DNA of 7,346 bases from Candidatus Heimdallarchaeota archaeon. Its GTDB lineage: Archaea > Asgardarchaeota > Heimdallarchaeia > Heimdallarchaeales > Heimdallarchaeaceae. The stretch covers positions 1 through 7,346 of the forward strand of contig JAGLOH010000102.1 in NCBI GenBank assembly GCA_023139025.1. Reading direction: 5' to 3'. Position 1 is the first letter of the stretch. Each line of letters starts with the position of its first letter. The position numbers and the translations under genes were made by a program. The notes beneath the pieces are model-generated. The model was given only the letters and a program-made list of their open reading frames with translations. It was not told where the DNA came from and did no database searches. Below are positions 1 through 5,720 of the stretch, piece by piece.

Positions 1-2
1 CT

Positions 3-275
3 ACCACATTTGGTGTTGTTACCAGAATTTTACATGATGGTCCAGGAAAATCTAAGAATAGAACTGTTATCATGAAACTCTATGAAACTGAGATCCCATT
101 AGAAAAATATCTTGGCAGAAAAGTTAAAGTCAATTTCCCAAACTCTGAGAGACATCTTATAGGAACCATTTCAAGACTTCACGGAAAAAGCTCTTCGCTT
201 GATAAAACAGTTGTAGTTAGATTCTCACGAGGTGTGAGCCCCCATATTATAACTGCAAGAGGAACTTTCATTTAG
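3..275 (+). CDS. rpl35ae: Ribosomal protein L35Ae (eL33), 5'-partial
   Basis: Component of the large ribosomal subunit in archaea and eukaryotes. The reading frame is open to the left edge of the window (first whole codon at base 3), so the ATG at 72 is an internal methionine and not the start. The 90 visible residues follow the L35Ae plan: an N-terminal GVV strand, a variable basic loop, a VIMKL strand, then LGRKVKV, then GTISRLHGK (matching the family's GKIVRVHG region), then VVVRFSRGV (matching the VRARF-x-GLP region), and a short C-terminal strand. The family is usually about 85-95 residues, so only a few N-terminal residues should be missing. The SSSLDK stretch after the RLHGK motif looks slightly longer than in the thermococcal form I remember. 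It probably has its own promoter to the left of the window. Recognition is from remembered family sequences, not a search. Confidence 0.82.
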   Translation, partial: TTFGVVTRILHDGPGKSKNRTVIMKLYETEIPLEKYLGRKVKVNFPNSERHLIGTISRLHGKSSSLDKTVVVRFSRGVSPHIITARGTFI

Positions 276-288
276 AATAGCCATTAAT

Positions 289-296
289 CTTAAAAA
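289..296 (+). promoter_or_regulatory. TATA-like box for the first membrane-protein gene
   Basis: CTTAAAAA lies 22-29 bases before the ATG at 318, the spacing expected for an archaeal TATA box serving a leaderless or nearly leaderless transcript. There is no convincing Shine-Dalgarno site before this ATG, which fits that reading. It is assigned by position and base composition only. Confidence 0.42.
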
Positions 297-309
297 GGGA
301 TATTCCCTT
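295..309. repeat. Perfect inverted repeat between TATA box and start codon
   Basis: AAGGGA (295-300) and TCCCTT (304-309) form a perfect 6-bp dyad around the 3-base centre TAT. It overlaps the end of the TATA-like box and ends 8 bases before the ATG at 318. A dyad here could be an operator for a dimeric repressor that blocks TBP/TFB or polymerase. It could also be a hairpin at the 3' end of the L35Ae transcript, although only four T's follow after an intervening base. A chance origin is possible for a 6-bp arm. Confidence 0.4.
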
Positions 310-317
310 ATTTTCAT

Positions 318-683
318 ATGGCGAGAAAAAGAGACCTTCAGAGATGGGCACAAATATTATCTTACACTGGAGGAGTTTTATTTGCTCTAGGCGCTGCTCT
401 GTTGTTTCTTAATCATTTTCTTCCTTCACCTTACCTACCAAATGTCGTTCAAGATTTAATTGTGAAAACAGTTTTGTTTACCGTTCCATTAACTACTATA
501 GTCTTAGCAATTATTGGCGTAGTTTTAGGTGCTGCTGTAATAATTTTAGTGGGAGCTGAACCTCCAGATTTGGTTACTGGTATCATACTAATTATCATAG
601 GAATTTTCAGTCTGGGGATTCCAGGATTATTTACAGTAGTTGGCGGAATATTGTTTATTACTGCTTCCACAAGAAAGCGATAG
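318..683 (+). CDS. Small multi-pass membrane protein, paralogue 1
   Basis: A 121-residue very hydrophobic protein of unknown function. A basic, probably cytoplasmic N-terminus (MARKRDLQRW, residues 1-10) is followed by membrane segments at about 12-33, 54-79 and 84-116; the last is long enough to be two short spans hinged at IPG (101-103). The C-terminus ends in a basic TRKR tail. It is a paralogue of the next gene: both begin MA-basic-K-basic-acidic-L-x-RW, carry a GG pair at residues 18-19, and share a C-terminal (I/L)P-x3-T-x2-GGI-x-FI motif. No catalytic, metal-binding or transporter signature is visible. ATG 318 is chosen because it begins the conserved N-terminal motif and sits at the right distance from a TATA-like box. 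A T-run shortly after the stop suggests single-gene transcription. Confidence 0.75.
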   Translation: MARKRDLQRWAQILSYTGGVLFALGAALLFLNHFLPSPYLPNVVQDLIVKTVLFTVPLTTIVLAIIGVVLGAAVIILVGAEPPDLVTGIILIIIGIFSLGIPGLFTVVGGILFITASTRKR

Positions 684-696
684 TATTTTTTAAATA
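684..696 (+). terminator. T-run terminator after paralogue 1
   Basis: Six consecutive T's (686-691) directly follow the stop codon and lie in a very AT-rich stretch, consistent with the oligo-T termination signals used by archaeal RNA polymerase. No stable hairpin is seen before it. The call rests on composition and on the separate promoter for the next gene. Confidence 0.35.
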
Positions 697-713
697 TTCT
701 ATTTTCACATAAA

Positions 714-726
714 GAAAATTTAAATA
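714..726 (+). promoter_or_regulatory. BRE/TATA promoter of membrane paralogue 2
   Basis: GAAAATTTAAATA has the look of a textbook archaeal promoter: a purine-rich BRE-like stretch followed by the TATA box TTTAAATA (719-726). The box centre is about 26 bases before ATG 749, so transcription should begin at or within a base or two of the start codon, giving a leaderless mRNA. This is the clearest promoter in the window and strong evidence that the two paralogues are transcribed separately. Confidence 0.62.
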
Positions 727-748
727 GAACAACCTTTCATTAGGCCTT

Positions 749-1102
749 ATGGCGAAGAAGAAAGAACTCGCACGATGGGGTACGATTTTTGGAGTACTTG
801 GTGGTGCTTTCTGGATCATAGTCGGAGTTTTAACTATATTAGAAACCATAGCAGCTGGAATTATGAATGTATTCTATACAGCATCTTGGCTGGATAAAAT
901 AGGTGGAGGACTGGAACCGCTAATTCTTGGAATAATATTGATTGCAATTGGAGCACTTGTAGTTCTTTTGTGTTTAGGACGCTTTGGTTTATCTTATGTT
1001 GTTATTGGAATATTGCTGATAGTTTTTGCTATTATTGGAAGTGGTCTTCCAGCAATTTTAACTTTAATTGGAGGCATATTCTTTATTATAGCCGGCGCAT
1101 AA
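749..1102 (+). CDS. Small multi-pass membrane protein, paralogue 2
   Basis: A 117-residue membrane protein of unknown function, a tandem paralogue of the gene just upstream. The basic N-terminus (MAKKKELARW) precedes hydrophobic segments at about 11-31, 56-77, 79-97 and 100-116, suggesting four spans with both ends in the cytoplasm. The loop between spans 1 and 2 (about 32-55) is the most polar part and differs most from paralogue 1. The C-terminal region (residues 98-116, with LP, T and GGI-x-FI) is the best-conserved part of the pair; this copy lacks the basic tail of paralogue 1. Many glycines lie inside the helices, which favours tight helix packing. No known active-site motif is seen. 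The start is supported by the matching paralogue start and by a TATA box 26 bases upstream. A nine-T terminator follows. Confidence 0.78.
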   Translation: MAKKKELARWGTIFGVLGGAFWIIVGVLTILETIAAGIMNVFYTASWLDKIGGGLEPLILGIILIAIGALVVLLCLGRFGLSYVVIGILLIVFAIIGSGLPAILTLIGGIFFIIAGA

Positions 1103-1110
1103 TTAATTAT

Positions 1111-1122
1111 TCCTTTTTTTTT
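1111..1122 (+). terminator. Oligo-T terminator after paralogue 2
   Basis: Nine consecutive T's (1114-1122) lie 12 bases after the stop codon of the second membrane gene and before the promoter of the ATPase gene. This is the longest T-run in the intergenic regions and fits intrinsic archaeal termination, which needs a T-rich non-template strand but not a hairpin. Confidence 0.55.
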
Positions 1123-1147
1123 GTTCCCTAAATCTATTTTACAATAG

Positions 1148-1159
1148 TTTTTATATTTT
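1148..1159 (+). promoter_or_regulatory. TATA-like promoter of the four-gene cluster
   Basis: TTTTTATATTTT contains the TATA box TTTATATT (1150-1157), centred about 30 bases before ATG 1184. The predicted transcription start is near 1180, which gives a leader of only a few bases for that ATG and lies downstream of the alternative TTG at 1175. No other promoter of comparable quality was noticed before the kinase, phosphotransferase or nfo genes, so this box probably drives all four. Confidence 0.5.
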
Positions 1160-1183
1160 GATTCTCCTAATTAATTGAAGATT

Positions 1184-4162
1184 ATGTCAGATAAAGGTAA
1201 ATCCAGTCCTTCTCTATATTTAGGAAAAGAACATTCTACAGATGAAGATGTATTTTTACCTCTAAAGGCTTTAAATAAACACATAAGCGTTTTTGGGCAA
1301 ACAGGGTCCGGCAAAACAGTCGCATGTAAAATACTTATTGAGGAAGCTGTGAGACATGAAATTCCTGCAATTATTATTGATCCTCAAGGAGATATTAGCT
1401 GCTTGGCAATGGTTGAAGATTATGAAAAATTGAAACCTTATGGCATTTCAGAGGAGTTTTACAATGAATACAAAGATAAGGTTGAAGTTGTAATTTTTAC
1501 ACCCGCATCTGAAAAAGGCATTCCGCTTTCAATTAATCCTCTTATAATGCCTCCTCAAGAATTAGACAAGGAGGAGAAAATTTTAGCTATTGATGGTATT
1601 GCTACAACTATGGTAAATGTACTTAGATACAAAATTAATACAGAAAAGGGAGGAGCAGTAAAAGCTTATTTGGTCTCTCTTTTTGATCAGTGTTTAGAAA
1701 AAGACATATTGATAGCTAACTTTGAGATGTTAATAGATTTGATTAGAACAGAAGAAGCATATTTATCTGAAAGTATTAGGACTTTATTATCACAAAAAGA
1801 GAAGGATTCTCTAATAAAAAGAATAAAATCGATTAACGTAGGAGCATCTTCTCTTGTATTTAACCTAGGACCAAAATTGTCTGTTCAGAATCTGATTCGC
1901 CCAACTAATCCAAATAAAATCAGAATAGCAATAATTTTTATGAATACTCTTTCAAACCTAAGACTAAGGGAACTTTACATTACAACTCTAGCTCAAAATC
2001 TTTACACTTATATACGCTCTAATCCATCTGCAGATCCTCAACTTATTTTTTATATTGATGAATTAGCGGGACCGCCTCAACTAATTCCACCTCATCCAAA
2101 AAACCCTCCTACAAAACAGTGGTTACAGCTTTTATTCAAACAAGGCAGAAAATATGGTCTATCTATGGTAGTAGCAACTCAGAATATAAGCGATGTAGAT
2201 TACAAATCCTTTGGTCAAGTGAGCACCTTTCTCTTTGGTCGATTCGTCACTCCTCAAGATTTGAGAATAGTTGACAAAATGCTTCAATCTCACCCTGAAG
2301 CTAGATTCATAGTAGATCAATTGCAAAAATTTAGGAGTGGAGAGTTTTACGTTCTTTCACCAGATAATTTCAATGCTCCAGTACACATTATTACAAGAAG
2401 ACTCTACTCAATTCACCAAACCCTTTCAGATGAAGATGTAGCAAAGATGTATGAGTATCCACCTGCAACTTTATGCAAACAGATAGGTGATTATGATCAT
2501 GATATTGACTCTGTGGATTTTGAAGATATTGAAAAAGAACTTAATTTAGAGGATTTGGAAAAAGAATTATCAGCTATTAGAAAATTTACTAAAACTACTA
2601 GTTTACTTGATCGCCAAGTAGATCTTATTGATGATGAAGACGATGCAGTTGACGAAGAGATAAGAAAAGCAACTGAAGAAATCGAATCTGAGGAGAGAGA
2701 TGAAGTTGAAGAAGAATCTGACATCTCAGTCATAGAACACATTGACTTAACCAATGTAATCAAATCAATGAAAGAACAGTACTTGAAGTATGAGCCAGTA
2801 GAGTTCAAAGAATTACTGGAAAAATTCTTTGGAACTAGGAAAATAAACTATCTAGGAACCGAGAATCTCAATCTTGCATATGTTCCCTTTTTGTATCTCG
2901 ATTTTCAAATAAAGGCAAAGAGAAGAATTAAGGTTAATTATGCTAATGCAGAAAGATGGGAAAATACTTCTCTTGAACTACCAATAAGAAGAATTTTTCC
3001 TTTAATAGATCGAATAGAATTTGGTGACAAAGAAAAGATTTGGGGACAAACAAGTATTCCAATTCAAGCTGAAGAAGTATTTGAAGAACTTATTTCAATC
3101 CTTCCAATGAAAAATCTAGGAAGTTTATTCTCTGCATCATCAGCTAATATTAAACAATTAGAAGTTCAAAGAAAACCTGAATCCATCCTTGAATCATTTC
3201 ATGATGTTCTCCTGATAGATCAAACATTCTATGTTCAAGCTTGGCAAAACTGTATTAAAGAAGGACTAGTAACTATTGAGAAAGAACATGAAGCTGAAAT
3301 ACAAAGTTGGTTAGAAGAACTAGAGAAGGAAAGAGATACACACTGGAAGGAAATTGATAATAAAAGAAATAAAGTGAAACAGTTTTCGGCAAAAATTGAG
3401 CAAGCAAAGGCTCTCTATGTTACTCTTAAACCATTGATTGAGGATAAATACAAATTCAAGAGTAATAACAATATTACTGATTACAACAAGGCAGTAGAAA
3501 CCATCAAATTTGGGCCTGAAGTTGTGAAGAACTTTGTGAAAGATGTGGAGAAAGCAATTGCTAGAATAAAGGAAATTGACAAAATAGCTAAAGAATCCCC
3601 CAAAGTCAAATTAATTGAAGACAATCTTCGTTTAATCGCTAAGAAGGAATTCATTATTCCGAAAAGTTCAGAAATACAAGACATCTATGCTGCTTTGATA
3701 TATATTCCCGTTTCATTAGCTGAAATTATGGTATCAGATGCAAAAGGAAATAAAATTAATGTTCATGGGATTGCTGAATCTGTTCTAGGTTCTGAGATTC
3801 ACCTACTGTGTGATTTGTGTCTTACAAAAGAAGCAGCAAAAATGTTATTTGTGTCAACTCCAGATGTGTGTTCAGTCTGTGGAAGTGTTCTTTGCCAAGA
3901 TCATACTGTTACAGATAGCATAACACATGAAATAATATGCTCAGATCACGCAGTTGTTTGTTCATATTGTAAAAATATTGTATCATCTGAAAAGGGAACC
4001 AAATGTGCTTTCTGTGATAATCATGTGTGCGGTGATCATATCATCAAATGTTCAACCTGTGGTAAAGTGATTTGCAGTAGGCATTCAAAAAAGAGAGTAA
4101 AGAAAGGTGTGTTCAAAGAAGAAGAACAATATAGATGTCCAGATCATTCTAAGAGGAAGTGA
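1184..4162 (+). CDS. HerA/YjgR-like P-loop ATPase with C-terminal zinc-binding array
   Basis: A 992-residue ATPase of the HerA/FtsK superfamily, whose members form ring-shaped DNA translocases. Visible motifs: an LPL segment before the P-loop; Walker A GQTGSGKT (38-45); IDPQGD (65-70), equivalent to the DVKGD region of bacterial YjgR (DUF853); Walker B LIFYIDEL (287-294, D292/E293); a GRKYGLSMVVATQ sensor segment ending about 333; and a GRF segment (352-354) that may supply an arginine finger. Walker A lies so close to the N-terminus that the HAS barrel of canonical HerA is absent. Next come an Asp/Glu-rich linker (about 438-512), an unassigned mixed domain (about 535-690), a predicted coiled coil (about 696-742), and a cysteine/histidine array (876-988) with 16 Cys and 5 His in CxxC and CxxH patterns. 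The frame also has a TTG at 1175 (three residues more), but ATG 1184 fits the TATA box better. It is first of four packed genes. The natural substrate is unknown; nurA is not nearby. Confidence 0.88.
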   Translation: MSDKGKSSPSLYLGKEHSTDEDVFLPLKALNKHISVFGQTGSGKTVACKILIEEAVRHEIPAIIIDPQGDISCLAMVEDYEKLKPYGISEEFYNEYKDKVEVVIFTPASEKGIPLSINPLIMPPQELDKEEKILAIDGIATTMVNVLRYKINTEKGGAVKAYLVSLFDQCLEKDILIANFEMLIDLIRTEEAYLSESIRTLLSQKEKDSLIKRIKSINVGASSLVFNLGPKLSVQNLIRPTNPNKIRIAIIFMNTLSNLRLRELYITTLAQNLYTYIRSNPSADPQLIFYIDELAGPPQLIPPHPKNPPTKQWLQLLFKQGRKYGLSMVVATQNISDVDYKSFGQVSTFLFGRFVTPQDLRIVDKMLQSHPEARFIVDQLQKFRSGEFYVLSPDNFNAPVHIITRRLYSIHQTLSDEDVAKMYEYPPATLCKQIGDYDHDIDSVDFEDIEKELNLEDLEKELSAIRKFTKTTSLLDRQVDLIDDEDDAVDEEIRKATEEIESEERDEVEEESDISVIEHIDLTNVIKSMKEQYLKYEPVEFKELLEKFFGTRKINYLGTENLNLAYVPFLYLDFQIKAKRRIKVNYANAERWENTSLELPIRRIFPLIDRIEFGDKEKIWGQTSIPIQAEEVFEELISILPMKNLGSLFSASSANIKQLEVQRKPESILESFHDVLLIDQTFYVQAWQNCIKEGLVTIEKEHEAEIQSWLEELEKERDTHWKEIDNKRNKVKQFSAKIEQAKALYVTLKPLIEDKYKFKSNNNITDYNKAVETIKFGPEVVKNFVKDVEKAIARIKEIDKIAKESPKVKLIEDNLRLIAKKEFIIPKSSEIQDIYAALIYIPVSLAEIMVSDAKGNKINVHGIAESVLGSEIHLLCDLCLTKEAAKMLFVSTPDVCSVCGSVLCQDHTVTDSITHEIICSDHAVVCSYCKNIVSSEKGTKCAFCDNHVCGDHIIKCSTCGKVICSRHSKKRVKKGVFKEEEQYRCPDHSKRK
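3809..4150 (+). other. Repeated CxxC-x4-CxxH zinc-binding modules in the ATPase C-terminus
   Basis: This region encodes residues 876-989 of the ATPase. Three copies of CxxC-x4-CxxH occur at 896-907 (CSVCGSVLCQDH), 941-952 (CAFCDNHVCGDH) and 956-967 (CSTCGKVICSRH), with CxxC pairs at 876-879 and 926-929 and CxxH pairs at 919-922 and 985-988. The ligand count allows about five zinc ions. The pattern resembles B-box, RING-like or treble-clef cross-brace folds rather than a simple zinc ribbon. Such modules bind nucleic acid or protein, so a substrate-recruiting role is inferred. Confidence 0.75.
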
Positions 4163-4734
4163 ATTATATCTCATCAAAACCACACAAAAAACCACCACTT
4201 GTGATAGTACTTGCAGGACTTCCAGGAACAGGTAAGTCTACATTAGCAAGAAAATTAGCAAGAATATATAACCTAGAGCATATAAGTACAGATTCTGTTA
4301 GAAAAAGAATTTTTAGAGATGTAAGACGGAATACATTTGGTAGAGGTTCTTATAGTAGTAGACAAAGAATGGTAGTTTACGATACAATCTATTATGTGCT
4401 TTATACACTTTTGAAAAATGGCGTAGGGTGTGTTCTAGATGGAACTTTTTATCAAGAAAGGCTTCGCAGCAAAGTCGGGAGAATCTGTGCAAGATTTGAC
4501 GCTATGTTTGTTCTTGTAATAGTTGATTGTCCTGATGACATAATCAGTAAAAGGTTCAAAGAGAGAGAGAAAAGAACTAGACGAACCCTAAGTGATGCAG
4601 ATTCACAAATATATGCGAAATTCAAGAAACTATTTGAGCCTACAAGACTTGCACATATTAAAGTTAATATGGCTTTAGAACATAATGAAATATTAGAAAG
4701 GATTAACGATGCTATCACAGGAAAAGATACTTAA
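4159..4734 (+). CDS. P-loop kinase, COG0645 (AAA_33) type
   Basis: A 191-residue soluble ATP-dependent kinase. Walker A is GLPGTGKST (20-28). A DxxR motif (D45, R48) in STDSVRK matches the spacing of the catalytic Asp and substrate-binding Arg of T4 polynucleotide kinase. VLDGTF (92-97, D94) fits the Walker B position. A basic lid (about 132-142) precedes SDAD (145-148), which is typical of COG0645. In bacteria this domain is often the C-terminal half of a protein whose N-terminal half is COG2187; here COG2187 is the separate next gene. The start is GTG, overlapping the ATPase stop codon by four bases (GTGA), with GAGGA very close before it, so translation is probably coupled. A stop in this frame at 4150-4152 rules out an earlier start; GTG 4201 is a less likely later one. 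The true substrate (polynucleotide end, small molecule or protein) cannot be read from the sequence. Confidence 0.88.
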   Translation: MNYISSKPHKKPPLVIVLAGLPGTGKSTLARKLARIYNLEHISTDSVRKRIFRDVRRNTFGRGSYSSRQRMVVYDTIYYVLYTLLKNGVGCVLDGTFYQERLRSKVGRICARFDAMFVLVIVDCPDDIISKRFKEREKRTRRTLSDADSQIYAKFKKLFEPTRLAHIKVNMALEHNEILERINDAITGKDT

Positions 4735-5698
4735 TAATTTGCAAAAATCATCATTTTATCCGCATGAAACCAACAAGGATATTCAGATGATTGAAACCCA
4801 TATAAGTTGGGTTTTTTTAACAGGCTCATATGTTTATAAAATGAAAAAGTCACTAAAATTTGGCGATATTCTTGATTTTTCCACAATTGAAAAAAGGTTT
4901 CAAGCATGCAAAGATGAACTTTTTTACAATAAGCGCCTTGCTCCTTCTATTTACTTGGAAATAGTTCAAATTAATGATAATTTAGAATTTTCCACTGAAG
5001 GTAAACCATTAGAATACCTAGTGAAGATGAAGCAATTACCTCAAGAAGATTTGTTATTGAATAAAGTTAAAAATAAAGAAGAATTATCTGATGTAATCTT
5101 CATTAAACTGGCAAAAATCATTGCTGAATTTCATAAGAAAAACACCATTCATCCTGAATTTTCTCTATATGAAAATATATTTGAAAAATGGGATGAAAAT
5201 TTCCGTACAACAAAAACTTATACCGACTTTCCACTGGATTCAGATTTAGAAACAAGAGTGTTTGATTTTTTGGAGAAAAATAGAAACTTCTTTAATGAAC
5301 GCTCCAATCAAGGGAAAATCGTAGAAGGTCATGGAGATTTAATTCTAGCAAATATTTTCTATTTCAAAGGAGAAGTTATTATTTTTGATTGTATTGAATT
5401 CAATGAGATGCTTAGAATCCAAGATATTCTTGAAGAAGTTGCATTCCTCTCAATGGATTTAGATTTTCACAGGTTATATGATTTATCTGCATTTTTTATG
5501 AAAACATATCTTGAAGGAATCAATAGTGATTTTACATCTGAATCTCCAATGGTTAACTTTTACAAATCTTATAGAGCATATGTAAGAGCAAAAGTATATT
5601 ACTCTCAAGTTCTCCAAGAGGAACCAGGAGACGCAAGAGACAAGGTTGTAGCATTGTCAACAAAATATATGAAGTTAGCTTCTTCATATGATTTCTAG
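4709..5698 (+). CDS. Aminoglycoside-phosphotransferase-like kinase, COG2187 family
   Basis: A 329-residue protein with a protein-kinase-like/APH fold. The N-terminal half has the COG2187 signature ETHISWVFLTG (29-39), VYKMKK (42-47, probable ATP-binding lysine), FSTIEKR (57-63) and an E-L-x2-NKRLAPSIYLE segment (70-84). The catalytic loop is HGDLILANI (208-216: H208, D210, N215). The metal-binding Asp is in IIFDCIEFN (224-232, D227), followed by R236, D239 and AFLSMDLDF (245-253), again characteristic of this family. The natural substrate of COG2187 is unknown; resistance to aminoglycosides should not be assumed. The ATG lies inside the end of the kinase gene (26-base overlap, different frame), with AAAGGA six bases before it as a ribosome site. 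Its length fits a stand-alone COG2187 domain; the usual fused COG0645 partner is encoded immediately upstream instead. A terminator-like hairpin lies near the 5' end. Confidence 0.88.
   Translation: MLSQEKILNNLQKSSFYPHETNKDIQMIETHISWVFLTGSYVYKMKKSLKFGDILDFSTIEKRFQACKDELFYNKRLAPSIYLEIVQINDNLEFSTEGKPLEYLVKMKQLPQEDLLLNKVKNKEELSDVIFIKLAKIIAEFHKKNTIHPEFSLYENIFEKWDENFRTTKTYTDFPLDSDLETRVFDFLEKNRNFFNERSNQGKIVEGHGDLILANIFYFKGEVIIFDCIEFNEMLRIQDILEEVAFLSMDLDFHRLYDLSAFFMKTYLEGINSDFTSESPMVNFYKSYRAYVRAKVYYSQVLQEEPGDARDKVVALSTKYMKLASSYDF
4794..4818 (+). repeat. Intragenic hairpin plus T-run resembling an intrinsic terminator
   Basis: AAACCCA (4794-4800) and TGGGTTT (4808-4814) are perfect 7-bp complements around the 7-base loop TATAAGT, and the right arm runs into seven consecutive T's (4812-4818). 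The site lies about 85 bases into the COG2187 gene and encodes part of the conserved THISWVFL segment. The structure is seen directly; a role in premature termination or attenuation is inference. Confidence 0.45.
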
Positions 5699-5720
5699 AT
5701 TCAAAAAGAAGGCATTGTGA

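Noticed and set aside
72..275. L35Ae gene starting at ATG 72 as a complete 67-residue protein
   Set aside because: The frame is open to base 3, and the residues before the methionine match the conserved N-terminal strand of L35Ae, so the gene is edge-truncated and the ATG is internal.
1101..1176. Two copies of the palindrome AATTAATT (1101-1108 and 1169-1176) flanking the ATPase promoter region
   Set aside because: Eight-base A/T-only palindromes are common by chance in DNA this AT-rich; no longer shared context was found around them.
2497..2808. Minus-strand open frame of 103 codons with a very serine-rich product
   Set aside because: It is the antisense of the Asp/Glu-rich linker of the ATPase; GAA and GAT codons read backwards as serine and isoleucine/phenylalanine codons. 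Low complexity and no promoter.
4561..4572. Short GA-rich microsatellite-like tract in the kinase gene
   Set aside because: It is a brief run encoding the basic lid residues (Glu, Arg, Lys) and is explained by the protein sequence.
4709..5698. Aminoglycoside-resistance enzyme
   Set aside because: Only the fold is shared with aminoglycoside phosphotransferases. The conserved motifs are those of COG2187, whose substrate is unknown, and nothing in the context suggests antibiotic resistance.
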